Part shown: piece after piece, positions 16,259 through 24,581 of the stretch | How positions within the stretch are numbered: position 1 is the first letter of the stretch | Layout of the letters: each line of letters starts with the position of its first letter | Assembly: GCA_029261775.1 (NCBI GenBank) | Contig: JAJDAR010000298.1 | Coordinates: 1 to 47,257, forward strand | Direction of reading: 5' to 3' | Origin: Deltaproteobacteria bacterium | GTDB lineage: Bacteria; Myxococcota_A; UBA9160; UBA6930 | DNA length: 47,257 nucleotides | Position numbers and translations under genes: made by a program | The notes under the pieces: generated by a model | The model's database searches: none | What the model saw: only the letters and a program-made list of their open reading frames with translations | Told to the model about the DNA's origin: nothing

Positions 16259-16284
16259 CCGAGAGGCCCGACCCCTTCGTCAAC
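16254..16284. repeat. Palindromic repeat, element A copy 3
   Basis: Arms GTTGAC (16254-16259) and GTCAAC (16279-16284) surround a CCCGACCCC core. It is the same element as at 1263-1295 and 1429-1465 in inverse orientation. The stop codon of the plus-strand DUF2889 gene (TGA 16256-16258) lies inside the left arm. Confidence 0.85.
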
Positions 16285-16320
16285 AACTTGAGAAAAAGGC
16301 CCGGCCCTTTCGTTGAGTCG
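16284..16320. repeat. Palindromic repeat, element B copy 3
   Basis: CAACTTGAG and a GAGTCG right end flank a perfect AAAGGCCCGGCCCTTT-like core (AAGGCCCGGCCCTTT). It follows element A without a gap. The minus-strand amidohydrolase gene stops at 16321, directly at its edge. The A-B pair separates two convergent genes and can form hairpins in both transcripts. Confidence 0.8.
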
Positions 16321-17496
16321 TCAGGGGGTGAGGAGGGATTGGAGGTTGGTGCTCATGATGCGCTGCTGGTCGGCGGGGGAGAAGGGCTCAAGCTCGGCGA
16401 GGAAGTCGAGCGGGTTGGCGAGCCCTTCGGGGTGCGGATAGTCCGAGCCGAACAGGATCTGGCTCGTGCCGATCAGCTCCGCGAGCTCGCCGAGGGGCTC
16501 CTCGTAGAAGGGCGCCACCGAGACGTGCCGACGGAAGGTCTCGACCGGGTGCTCCTTGAAGTCCTTGGGCATCTGACCGTAGACGTGCTCGAAGGTGGCG
16601 AGCAGACCCTTCACCCACTTCGAGCCGTTCTCGACGCTCGCGACGCGCACACCGGGAAAGCGGTCGAAGACGCCGTGGCAGACGAGTGCAGCCATCGAGT
16701 CGGAGATCGCGCGCCCTGCCAGGCCCAGGCAGGCCTTGAAGGGATCGGGCTTGAAGGGCAGGAACTCGCTGCCACCCTGCCACATCTGCGAGAAGCGGTC
16801 GTAGCCGGAATCGGACGCGTGCATGCAGACGAAGATCCCGGCCTCCTGGACGCGGGCCCAGAACGGATCGAATTCCGCGAAGCCGAAGGAGCGCGAGCCG
16901 CGGTAGCCGGGTACCGGTGCCGGGCGCAGGCCCACGGTACGCGCGCCCCGTTCGAGCGCCCACTCGAGCTCGGCGATGGCCATGTCGACGTCCATCAACG
17001 TCACGAACGGAACCGTGAAGAGCCGATCCTCGGTGTGGAAGCCCCAGCGCTCGTCCAACCACTGGTTGAGCGAGTGCAGGACGGCCCCCATCAGCTCGTG
17101 GTCGTAGTGCATGCGCTCTTCGACGACGCTCGCGAGCGTGGGGAAGACGAGCGTCGCGTGGACACCCTGCTCGTCCATCAGCTTCAGCCGGTCCTCGCCG
17201 TTGCGGTAGGCCTCGGGGCAGCGGATCGGCTGGCCCATCATCTCGCGGAACGACAGGCCCTCGGTGTTCTTCGCGCGGTACCAGAGCTCGTGGGCACCCG
17301 GCGGCGCGATCACCTCGAAGGTGGGGTTCGGAATGTAATCCGAGATCACCCCGCCGATGGCGAGCTTGCGACGTCCGTCGACGTCGACGTACTGGAACTC
17401 GCGCTTCCACTTCTTCGGGAGGTGCGCGGTCATCGCGTCCTCGGTCTCGTAGAGGTGGTTGTCCGCGTCGTAGACCGGGTAGCCGAGGTCGGTCAT
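16321..17496 (-). CDS. Amidohydrolase 2 family protein (ACMSD-like fold)
   Basis: A 391-residue TIM-barrel metal-dependent hydrolase or decarboxylase. YDADNHLYE near the N-terminus gives the first metal ligands, FVCMHASDSGYDRF the barrel His, and ILFGSDYPHPEGLANP the C-terminal Asp motif of the Amidohydro_2 / ACMSD group. Members include decarboxylases and amide or ester hydrolases; the substrate is unknown. The ATG at 17496 is preceded by AGGAGG-like sequence and TACCCT 27 nt upstream. A symmetrical 19-bp site lies at 17541-17559. Confidence 0.85.
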   Translation of the reverse strand: MTDLGYPVYDADNHLYETEDAMTAHLPKKWKREFQYVDVDGRRKLAIGGVISDYIPNPTFEVIAPPGAHELWYRAKNTEGLSFREMMGQPIRCPEAYRNGEDRLKLMDEQGVHATLVFPTLASVVEERMHYDHELMGAVLHSLNQWLDERWGFHTEDRLFTVPFVTLMDVDMAIAELEWALERGARTVGLRPAPVPGYRGSRSFGFAEFDPFWARVQEAGIFVCMHASDSGYDRFSQMWQGGSEFLPFKPDPFKACLGLAGRAISDSMAALVCHGVFDRFPGVRVASVENGSKWVKGLLATFEHVYGQMPKDFKEHPVETFRRHVSVAPFYEEPLGELAELIGTSQILFGSDYPHPEGLANPLDFLAELEPFSPADQQRIMSTNLQSLLTP

Positions 17497-17540
17497 GGGG
17501 GCCTCCTGCGGAGCGGTTCCGGGAGGGTATCACCGGCCCG

Positions 17541-17559
17541 GACGATCTGAAAGATCGTC
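17541..17559. promoter_or_regulatory. Perfect inverted repeat upstream of the amidohydrolase gene
   Basis: 8-bp arms GACGATCT and AGATCGTC with a GAA centre. It lies 45 nt upstream of the amidohydrolase start and 22 nt past the end of the upstream membrane-protein gene. It could be a TetR-type operator or a transcript-end hairpin; no T-run follows on the minus strand. The ACGAT half-site resembles the operator at 6.56 kb, but the spacing differs. Confidence 0.45.
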
Positions 17560-17580
17560 AAATTCGGCTGAGAAGGCCGT

Positions 17581-18033
17581 TCAGTGCTCCCAGGGAGGTT
17601 TTTCGGGGTCTGCGACGCGAGCCGGAGAGGGGACGAACGCGAGGCTCCAGCCCAGCACCAGGGCCCCGAAGGAAACGGGCGCGACGATCATCGCCGCCAG
17701 CAGCCCGTAGCTGCCGGCCTTCACGAGCACCACCGTGACCACGCATCCCGCAACGCCGGCCAGGCCGATCGCCGCTCCGACGAGGAACTTGAAGACCATC
17801 GCGGCACCCTGAAGCCGGGGGCGGCCCCGGGTCGCGAACGGGGCGACAGCGGCGACGCTGATCGCCACGAACAGCACCCATCCCCAACGATCCTGACCGC
17901 TCTTGGTGATCGCGGCGAGCACGCTCATGACGAACAGCGCGATGGCGATCTTCGGGCCGTAGATGGCGATCGGCGTGCGCTTCCAGTGCGCGAGCAGCTC
18001 GGCGGTCGGCGCGCGCCCGGGGTCGGTCTCCAT
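17581..18033 (-). CDS. Four-helix membrane protein of unknown function
   Basis: A 150-residue integral membrane protein with about four hydrophobic segments (around residues 25-42, 51-66, 81-106 and 110-133) and a short Pro-rich C-terminus (EKPPWEH). I recognise no family. It starts 32 nt after the stop of the large membrane protein upstream, on the same strand, so the two may be co-expressed. The helix pattern and GC-rich codon use support a real gene. Confidence 0.6.
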   Translation of the reverse strand: METDPGRAPTAELLAHWKRTPIAIYGPKIAIALFVMSVLAAITKSGQDRWGWVLFVAISVAAVAPFATRGRPRLQGAAMVFKFLVGAAIGLAGVAGCVVTVVLVKAGSYGLLAAMIVAPVSFGALVLGWSLAFVPSPARVADPEKPPWEH

Positions 18034-18065
18034 GGAGGGGGTATCGGCGCCCGGTGCCCCAGCCC

Positions 18066-19901
18066 TTACAGGGGGACGCGATGCAAGGCCCAGGGGCCAG
18101 CGGTCAACAGAGGCGGGCCGAAACGCCGAGCCGCCGCGTCGCGATGGTCTCCTTCGACCAGGACGAGCACCGGCCTCTCCAGCTCACGCAGCAGCTGCAT
18201 CTGGTCCGCCGAGGGTGCTTCGCCCCGCGCGAGGGCTCTCGCTGCGGCGACGCGATCGGATGCCCTGGGATGGCCGGCCACGATGTAGTGCTCGGCCCGC
18301 TCGGTCAGCAGCACCCGACCCGTCAGCGCCGGCAGCTCCGCGGTGTTGCCCTGGGAGGCGCGGGTCGGCGGACCGGGATCGATCGCGACCACGGCATCCG
18401 GCGGCGTCTGCTCGCGCAGATGGCCGTAGATCTTCGCGAGGGGGCCTTCCTGCTGGACGAGGTGGCCGTCCCGGAAGACGACCTGGGTCGGAGGCCGCCC
18501 GGTGTAGGTCCAGACCACGAGCAGCAGGGTCGGTCCGAACAAGGCGAGCGGCACCCAGGCGTGCGTGAGCTCGCCGCCGCGACCTCGGAGCGCGGCCGTC
18601 GCCGGGATCGCCAGGAAGACCAGCGCCACGTGGAAGAAGTTCACGAAGTTGCCGGCGGGCAGCACGATCAACACCGTCGCCGCCAGCAGGGGAAGCGCTG
18701 CGACGCCGCAGACCAGCAGGAAACCCCGCAGCTCGCGTGGCGCCCGGATCCACCCGATCGCCGCAAGGACCATCATCCCGAACCCCGCCCCGAGCGCGCC
18801 TCGCCCATGCTCGAGGGCCAGGTCGAGGCCCCCTGCGAGCAGCCCCGACCCCTCGCCACTCGCACCGCCGAGCAGGTGGGCGTAGGTCGGCAGGGGAAGC
18901 AGCAGGCCGAGCGCGATCGCTGCTGCGACGCTGACCCAGGGCAACGGGCGGTCGCCCACCTCGACCCAGCCAGCGCGGCGTGCCACTTCGACCACCAGCA
19001 CCGCACCGACCAGGGAGAGCCCGCCAGCGATCGCGATGATCGGACTCCACAAGGTGACGAGCAGCGTGGTCACGACGAGACCGATTCCACCTCGTCGCGG
19101 CGACCGCCAGGCGACATGGAGGGCCCACAGGAGACCGACCAACGTCGTGAGCGCCAACGGGCGGGAGGTGATGTTCAGGTAGTAGCTGAGCAGGGGTCCG
19201 AGCTGGCCGTAGGCATCGCCCACCCGCATCCACTCCGACACGGGGTGCACGAGGCCCCATAGATAGGAGCCATCGTCCTCGGGCCAGTGACCGATGCGGA
19301 GGCGGCGCCAGAGCAGGACCAACGGGGCCTGGGCGTGTGCGCCTGCCATCACGAGAAACGACAGCACCAGTCCGAAGACCGTGCGGCCGTAGAGCGAGCG
19401 GGCGAGCCCGGCCGAGAGCACGACGAGACCGAAGGCCGAGAGCACGACGCCGATCTCGAAGGCGTGCAGGACGTCGAGGCCGGTGGCGTGGGCGAGGGCC
19501 GCGGCCAGCGCATGGAAGGTCCAGTAGTACGCCAGGGGCTCCCCCGCGAAGAACGGGTTCTCGGGTGGAAGCACCCCGGGAGCGATCAAGAATCGCTCCG
19601 CGATCGCCGAGTGGAGGAAGCCGTGAGCCGAAACCAGCGTATACGGGCTCTCCCGGTGGATGCCCAGGATCAGTGCCACCCACGCCAGCCCCGCCGCGCA
19701 GACGGCCGGCCCGAACAGACGACCGCGGGCCGGAGGGTCTTCAGCAGTCGGCAACGACGTCTCCAAGCAATGGATGGGAGCCGGTTCTCCGGGAACGTCG
19801 CCATTCCCGAACGAGGCGGCCAGACCCGCGAACTCGCCACCTGGGGCCGGCCGGCCGCCACCCACGAGGTCGATACCCGCGGCCGACCGGGCGCGACCCA
19901 C
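18066..19901 (-). CDS. Large polytopic membrane protein, glycosyltransferase-like
   Basis: Up to 611 residues with about ten to twelve membrane helices and a soluble C-terminal domain of about 130 residues. PPENPFFAGEPLAYYWTFHA in the first large loop resembles the NPxxAGxxLxYYxxxH pattern of the DUF2298 (Chlor_Arch_YYY) and GT-C type membrane transferases. That would suggest a lipid-linked sugar donor, but this is a resemblance only. The first ATG (19901) lies inside a tandem repeat and only 20 nt from the divergent methyltransferase start. The first about 60 residues look non-conserved, so a TTG at 19766 or 19754 may be the true start. Confidence 0.6.
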   Translation of the reverse strand: MGRARSAAGIDLVGGGRPAPGGEFAGLAASFGNGDVPGEPAPIHCLETSLPTAEDPPARGRLFGPAVCAAGLAWVALILGIHRESPYTLVSAHGFLHSAIAERFLIAPGVLPPENPFFAGEPLAYYWTFHALAAALAHATGLDVLHAFEIGVVLSAFGLVVLSAGLARSLYGRTVFGLVLSFLVMAGAHAQAPLVLLWRRLRIGHWPEDDGSYLWGLVHPVSEWMRVGDAYGQLGPLLSYYLNITSRPLALTTLVGLLWALHVAWRSPRRGGIGLVVTTLLVTLWSPIIAIAGGLSLVGAVLVVEVARRAGWVEVGDRPLPWVSVAAAIALGLLLPLPTYAHLLGGASGEGSGLLAGGLDLALEHGRGALGAGFGMMVLAAIGWIRAPRELRGFLLVCGVAALPLLAATVLIVLPAGNFVNFFHVALVFLAIPATAALRGRGGELTHAWVPLALFGPTLLLVVWTYTGRPPTQVVFRDGHLVQQEGPLAKIYGHLREQTPPDAVVAIDPGPPTRASQGNTAELPALTGRVLLTERAEHYIVAGHPRASDRVAAARALARGEAPSADQMQLLRELERPVLVLVEGDHRDAAARRFGPPLLTAGPWALHRVPL

Positions 19902-19916
19902 GAAGTCGGTACCCTA
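19845..19916. repeat. 36-bp tandem repeat at a divergent gene start
   Basis: 19845-19880 and 19881-19916 are two copies sharing GGCCG, ACCCACGA, GTCG and TACCC. On the plus strand they would read GRPAATHEVDTR and GRPGATHEVGT, but I regard them as non-coding or 5' sequence. The TACCCT box of the methyltransferase lies in the second copy. Confidence 0.65.
19910..19915 (+). promoter_or_regulatory. -10-like hexamer of a leaderless promoter (methyltransferase)
   Basis: TACCCT ends 6 nt before the ATG at 19922. The intervening ATCGGG is not a Shine-Dalgarno. It lies within the second copy of a 36-bp tandem repeat. Confidence 0.4.
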
Positions 19917-19921
19917 TCGGG

Positions 19922-20650
19922 ATGGAGCCGAGCGTGCAGCAGGACGCAGTGCAGGAGCGAGATGCAGGAGTCCAGCCGGTGAACGCCGTCCTGGACCCGA
20001 TCGAAGACGTCATCGGCGCCTTCGACAGCCTGGTCATCCGCCTCTACTCGAGGGGCCGCTTCACGATCCTGCGCAAGATCTTCCTCGAGGAGATCGGCCA
20101 GTACCTGCCCAAGCGCGGCAAGGTGCTCGATCTGGGCTGCGGCTTCGGTTTCTTCTCCCTCTACTTCGCGGCACGGGAACCGGGCCGTGAGATGTTCGGG
20201 GTCGACATCAACGAGCGCCGCATCGCCGACGCGAACGAGGCGGCCCGCCGGCTGGGCCTCTCGAACGCCCGCTACGAGGTCGCGGACGCCGCCCAGTGGG
20301 AGGCGACCGAAGACTTCGACGCGGCCTACCTGCTCGACCTGCTCCACCACCTGCCCCAGGACGAGGTCGCCCCCTTCCTGCGGCGCCTTCGCGCGAGGCT
20401 GCGCCCGGGCGGCACGCTGATCGTGAAGGAGGTGGAGGACCGGCCGCGGTGGAAGGCCTGGTTCACGTTGCTGCTCGACCGGCTGATGGTCGGCTGGAGC
20501 GAGCCGATCCGCTACTGGCCGCCTGCAGAGATGATCGTGCTGCTCGAGAGCCTGGGTTTCGACGTCAAGAAGCATCGCATGCGCGACTGGCTGCCGTACC
20601 CGCACATCCTGTACGTCTGCCGGCTGCCGGTGGAAGAAGCGAAGACCTAG
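19922..20650 (+). CDS. Class I SAM-dependent methyltransferase
   Basis: A 242-residue Rossmann-fold methyltransferase. KVLDLGCGFGFFSLYFA (about 61-77) is the SAM-binding motif I, FGVDINERRIADANEAA motif II with the acidic ribose-binding residue, and LLDLLHHLPQDEV the post-III motif. The N-terminal helix IRLYSRGRFTILRKIFLEEI suggests a membrane-near or lipid substrate, as in small lipid or quinone methyltransferases; this is a guess. It is divergent from the membrane protein and convergent with the ACAD gene, with which it shares the tetranucleotide CTAG as overlapping stops. Confidence 0.85.
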   Translation: MEPSVQQDAVQERDAGVQPVNAVLDPIEDVIGAFDSLVIRLYSRGRFTILRKIFLEEIGQYLPKRGKVLDLGCGFGFFSLYFAAREPGREMFGVDINERRIADANEAARRLGLSNARYEVADAAQWEATEDFDAAYLLDLLHHLPQDEVAPFLRRLRARLRPGGTLIVKEVEDRPRWKAWFTLLLDRLMVGWSEPIRYWPPAEMIVLLESLGFDVKKHRMRDWLPYPHILYVCRLPVEEAKT

Positions 20651-21822
20651 AAGTTCGGCGGCAGCCCAAGCCCGCGACGGGCGATGATGTTCTTCTGGAT
20701 CTCGCTGGCGCCGCCGCCGATCGTGTCGACGACCGTGTAGCGGTAGCTGCGCTCGAAACGTCCCGCCGCGGGGGCGCCCGGCTCGCCCGGTTTCAATTGA
20801 CCCTCGGGCCCCATCAGATCGAGGGCCGCGTTGGCGACCCGCTGCCCGGTCTCGTTCATGAAGAGCTTGTACTGCGACGACTCGACCGTCGGCACTCCGT
20901 CCTTGAGCGCCTCGCAGATCACGCGCCGCTGCAGCATGCGCGAGACCTCGAGCTCCGTGGCCAGCTGCGCGACCTGGGCTCGGGTGTGGGCGTCGTGCCT
21001 GACCGGTTCGCCGTCACACTCGGCCTCGCGGACCCAGTCGAGCAGGGCCTCGACCTTCATCTCGAGGGGCCCGACGGGCATCATCGCGAAGCGCTCGAGG
21101 TCGAGAGCTTCGCAGATGTAGGTCCAACCCTTGCCGACCTCGCCGACCACGTACTCGTCGGGCACGAACACGTCGTCGAAGAACACCTCGTTGGTGCGCT
21201 CGTCGCCGATCGTGTGGACGGGGCGGATCGTGAAGCCCTCATGGTCCATCGGGATCAGGAAGAGCGAGATGCCCTTGTGCTTGTGGCTCGTGTCGGTGCG
21301 CGCGCCCACCCAGTACCAGTCTGCGAAGTGCGCCGAGGTGGTCCACACCTTCTGGCCGTTCAGGGTCCAGCCACCCTCCACCTTCTCGGCTCGGAGCTGC
21401 ATGTTCGCGGCGTCCGAGCCGGCGTTCGGCTCGCTGTAGCCGATGGCGAACTCGATCTCGCCGCGGATGATCTGCGGAAGGAACTCCTGCTTCATCCGCT
21501 CCGACCCGTTGCGGATGATCGTCTTGCCGACGATGCCGACGCCCTTGCCCGGCTGGGGCGCGCCGTAGCGCGACAGCGCCTCGGTGAGGATGAAATCGTA
21601 GATGCCCGAGCGCGCCTGCCCGCCGTAGGCCTCGGGCCAGGACATCCCGAGCCAGCCCGCTTCCGCGAGCTGCTGCATCAGCCCCCGCTTGGCGGGGCTG
21701 TCGACGGTTTGCGAGAGCTGCTCGGGCTGGGCGTCCATCACCTCCGGCGAGCGGCGCTCGCTGAGGAAGGCCTCCAGCTCGGCTTCGAAGGCCCGCTCCT
21801 CGGAAGAGAGATCGAAGTCCAT
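20647..21822 (-). CDS. Acyl-CoA dehydrogenase, alpha (catalytic) type
   Basis: A 391-residue ACAD. YSEPNAGSDAANMQLRAEKV (FAD/substrate loop, about 129-148), NGQKVWTTSAHFADWYWVGA and GGGASEIQKNIIARRGLGLP are typical. The catalytic base should be Glu243 in EALDLERFAMM, the position used by isovaleryl-CoA dehydrogenase and ChsE alpha subunits, as the YEGT Glu is absent. It starts 1 nt after the crotonase stop in the transcript order crotonase then ACAD. No beta subunit lies next to it. Confidence 0.9.
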   Translation of the reverse strand: MDFDLSSEERAFEAELEAFLSERRSPEVMDAQPEQLSQTVDSPAKRGLMQQLAEAGWLGMSWPEAYGGQARSGIYDFILTEALSRYGAPQPGKGVGIVGKTIIRNGSERMKQEFLPQIIRGEIEFAIGYSEPNAGSDAANMQLRAEKVEGGWTLNGQKVWTTSAHFADWYWVGARTDTSHKHKGISLFLIPMDHEGFTIRPVHTIGDERTNEVFFDDVFVPDEYVVGEVGKGWTYICEALDLERFAMMPVGPLEMKVEALLDWVREAECDGEPVRHDAHTRAQVAQLATELEVSRMLQRRVICEALKDGVPTVESSQYKLFMNETGQRVANAALDLMGPEGQLKPGEPGAPAAGRFERSYRYTVVDTIGGGASEIQKNIIARRGLGLPPNF

Positions 21823-21823
21823 G

Positions 21824-22570
21824 TCAGCCCTGCTCCCGCTGCTTGCGCAGCTCCGCGCTCTCGCGCTCTTCGTTGCGCATGGCGTCCTCCATGCCGTGAT
21901 CGTGCCCGTAGCCGATGGCCCGCCTGGCCGCGGCGACGACCTCGGGCCGGCTCTCGGCGTAGCCGGCCGCGATCTCGCGGGCGGTGCTCATCAGGTCCTC
22001 GGGCGCGACCACCCGATGGACGAGACCCATCTCGAGAGCCTCTTCGGCCCGGACGATCCGCCCCGTGGTCACCAGGTCGATGGCCCGCCCGCGACCGATC
22101 AACCGGGGCAGCAGGTGCGTGCTGCCGAGGCCGGGCAGGATGCCCAGCTTCACGAAGGTGAGCCCGAGCTTGGCGCCGCTGACGGCGATCCGCAGGTCGC
22201 AGGGGAGGATCATCGTCACGCCGACCCCGATCGCGTGGCCGTTCAACGCCGCGATGATCGGCTTCGGATACTCCACCATCTCGAGCGGAAAGACCTTGAG
22301 GAAGTCCTCCTCCCCCAGCTTCGGCCCCTTGGATGCATTCGCGCCGGCCTGGTGCGCCTTCAGGTGATCGAGATCGACGCCCGCGCAGAAACCCCGCCCC
22401 GCCCCGGTCAGGATGACCGCGCGCACCGTCTCGTCGTCGCGCAGCTTGCGGAAGGCGTCCACCACCTCCTCGCCCATCTCGGTGGTGTAGGCGTTCAGCT
22501 TGTCCGGTCGGTTCAAGGTGACGGTGGCGATGCCGTCCCTCCGATCGAAGAGGATGTGCTCGTAGCTCAT
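21824..22570 (-). CDS. Enoyl-CoA hydratase/isomerase (crotonase) family protein
   Basis: A 248-residue crotonase. LNRPDKLNAYTTEMGEEVVDA, GAGRGFCAGVDLDHLKAHQ (first oxyanion loop) and ALNGHAIGVGVTMILPCDLR (second loop) are seen. The region after the second loop (LTFVKLGILPGLGSTHLLPR) has the Pro-Gly-rich pattern of 2,3-enoyl-CoA hydratases and isomerases. It follows the PQQ dehydrogenase by 13 nt and precedes the ACAD by 1 nt, a three-gene unit with both. Confidence 0.9.
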   Translation of the reverse strand: MSYEHILFDRRDGIATVTLNRPDKLNAYTTEMGEEVVDAFRKLRDDETVRAVILTGAGRGFCAGVDLDHLKAHQAGANASKGPKLGEEDFLKVFPLEMVEYPKPIIAALNGHAIGVGVTMILPCDLRIAVSGAKLGLTFVKLGILPGLGSTHLLPRLIGRGRAIDLVTTGRIVRAEEALEMGLVHRVVAPEDLMSTAREIAAGYAESRPEVVAAARRAIGYGHDHGMEDAMRNEERESAELRKQREQG

Positions 22571-22583
22571 GCTGGACTCGTGC

Positions 22584-24542
22584 TCATTCGGGCAGGGCGA
22601 ACGCCATGATCGCGTCGCCCTGCTTGGAGATGGCGTTGCCGCCCGCCGCGATCACCACGAACTGCCGGCCCTCGGGCGAGAGCCGGTAGCTGAGCGGCGA
22701 GGCATTGGCCTGGTAGGGAAGCTCGGTCTCCCAGAGCATGCTGCCGTCCCGGGTGTCGAAGGCCCGGAAGGCCCGGTCGGTGGTCGCGCCGAGGAACAGG
22801 ACACCGCCTGCGGTGACCATGCCGCCGCCGAAGTTCGGCGCCCCCACGTCGCCGAGCCCGGGGATCAGGTAGAGCGGCCACGGGGCCTGGTGCTTGGTGG
22901 TCCCGAGATTCACCTTCCAGCGGACCTGGCCGGTCTTCAGGTCGACGGCCTGCAGGGATCCCCAGGGCGTCGGGTTGCAGGGCGCCCCGGCACTCGAGAA
23001 GTATCCGGATCGCTTCACGCCGTAGGGTGTGCCCGTCATGGGATAGAGCTCGTCGGGATAGGCGACGGCATCCGCCGGCAGCTTCTCGTAATCCTCGCGC
23101 GCGACCATCTCCACGATCATCGCGATGTGGGTCTGGTTCGTGAACATCACGCCGCTCACCGGATCGACGGCGATGCCGCCCCAGTTCATGCCACCGGTGG
23201 TATGCGGGTACTGGATCGACCCGTCGAGGGTCGGTGGCGTGAAGATGCCGTCGAAGCGGTACTTCTCGAGGGCTTCCACGCACGAGCCTCGATCCGCGAA
23301 GGTGTAGCCGACGTTCTCCGGCGTGAGCTCGGTCGGATGCAGCGGCGGCGGGTGGGTCGGAAAGGGCTGGGTCGGCGAGAGCGTCTCCCCGGGTACGCCG
23401 TCGGTCGGCACCGGTCGCTCCTCGACCGGATACAGCGGCTGCCCGGTCTCGCGATCGAGCAGGAAGACGTGGCCCATCTTCGTGCCCTGCAACACCCCAG
23501 GCCGCCCGCCGCCGACGCCTTCGATCTGGAAGAGCTCGGGCTGGGTGCCGACGTCGTAGTCCCAGACGTCGTGGTGGACGGTCTGGAAGTGCCAGGCGAC
23601 GCGGCCGCTGTCCGCGTGGAGGGCCACCGTCGAGGACCCGTAGTGGTCGAGCCCGTGGCGCTCGCCGGCGTAGCTGTCGGGGGAGGGATTTCCGGTCGGC
23701 ACGAAGACGAGGCCCCGCTCCGCATCCCCGGAGAGCAGCGACCACACGTTGGGCGTGCCGCGGTGGTAGCGCTCGCCCGGCGGAACGTCGGCGCGGTAGT
23801 CGGGCGGCACCGGGTCCCAGGCCCAGAGCAGGGCACCGGTCTTCACGTCGAAGGCCCGCACCACGCCCGACGGTGCATCGGTGCGCAGCTGGTCCGCGAC
23901 CAATGCGCCGACGATCGCCCGGTCGCCGAGGACCAGCGGAGGCGACGTCACGTAGTACTCCCAGGGCGGGACATCCCCCTCGATTCCCTCGCGCAGGGCG
24001 ACCTTGCCGCCCTCGCCGAAGTCGGCACAGGGTCGGCCGGTGTCGGCATCGAGCGCCCAGAGCTCCGAGTCCTTGGTGCCGTACAGGATGCGCTTCTGGC
24101 AGGCCGCGCCGGCGGCGGGCTCCTCCGCCTCCCAGTACGCGACGCCGCGACAGGTGAGCGGATAGGGCCCACCGACACCGGCCGCTCGGAGGCCCGGGTC
24201 GAAGGACCAACGCTCGGTCCCGGTCTCGGGGTCGAGGGCGAAGACGCGCATGTAGGGCGTGCAGTAGTAGAGGTGACCGTTCGTGACGATCGGCGTCACC
24301 TGCAGACCGGTCGGCATGCGCTCTGCCGAGGGCCCGTTGAAGTCTCCGCTGCGGTGCGTCCAGGCCAGCTCGAGTGCATCGACGTTGTCGCGGTGCACCT
24401 GCTCGAGAGGCGAGTAGTGGAGGCCGCCCTTGTCGCCACCCCACTCGGGCCAGCCGGCGACGGGACCGCTGAAGTCGATCACAGGCTCGCCCCCACAGCC
24501 GAAGGCGAGCCACAGGGTGAGCAGGAAGGCGCCGAAGCGCAT
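22584..24542 (-). CDS. PQQ-dependent dehydrogenase, lipoprotein (glucose dehydrogenase type)
   Basis: A 652-residue eight-bladed beta-propeller quinoprotein, probably on the periplasmic side as a lipoprotein: the signal MRFGAFLLTLWLAFGC places Cys16 as the lipidated residue. GGLHYSPLEQVHRDNV, ALDPETGTERWSFDP and AVDLKTGQVRWKVNLGT are the Trp-docking propeller repeats, and FVVIAAGGN closes the ring as in membrane glucose dehydrogenases. There is no CxxCH heme domain, so electrons should pass to quinone. It lies in an operon with fatty-acid enzymes, so an alcohol or polyol substrate is as likely as a sugar. PQQ synthesis genes are not in the window. Confidence 0.88.
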   Translation of the reverse strand: MRFGAFLLTLWLAFGCGGEPVIDFSGPVAGWPEWGGDKGGLHYSPLEQVHRDNVDALELAWTHRSGDFNGPSAERMPTGLQVTPIVTNGHLYYCTPYMRVFALDPETGTERWSFDPGLRAAGVGGPYPLTCRGVAYWEAEEPAAGAACQKRILYGTKDSELWALDADTGRPCADFGEGGKVALREGIEGDVPPWEYYVTSPPLVLGDRAIVGALVADQLRTDAPSGVVRAFDVKTGALLWAWDPVPPDYRADVPPGERYHRGTPNVWSLLSGDAERGLVFVPTGNPSPDSYAGERHGLDHYGSSTVALHADSGRVAWHFQTVHHDVWDYDVGTQPELFQIEGVGGGRPGVLQGTKMGHVFLLDRETGQPLYPVEERPVPTDGVPGETLSPTQPFPTHPPPLHPTELTPENVGYTFADRGSCVEALEKYRFDGIFTPPTLDGSIQYPHTTGGMNWGGIAVDPVSGVMFTNQTHIAMIVEMVAREDYEKLPADAVAYPDELYPMTGTPYGVKRSGYFSSAGAPCNPTPWGSLQAVDLKTGQVRWKVNLGTTKHQAPWPLYLIPGLGDVGAPNFGGGMVTAGGVLFLGATTDRAFRAFDTRDGSMLWETELPYQANASPLSYRLSPEGRQFVVIAAGGNAISKQGDAIMAFALPE

Positions 24543-24581
24543 CAAGGAGCTCCTCGCCGGCCCGTCAGGCGGGGCGGCGCT

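Noticed and set aside
19337-19921. Long N-terminal extension of the methyltransferase frame
   Set aside because: It is Arg/Pro-rich, overlaps the divergent membrane protein gene and includes the 36-bp repeat; homology begins at ATG 19922.
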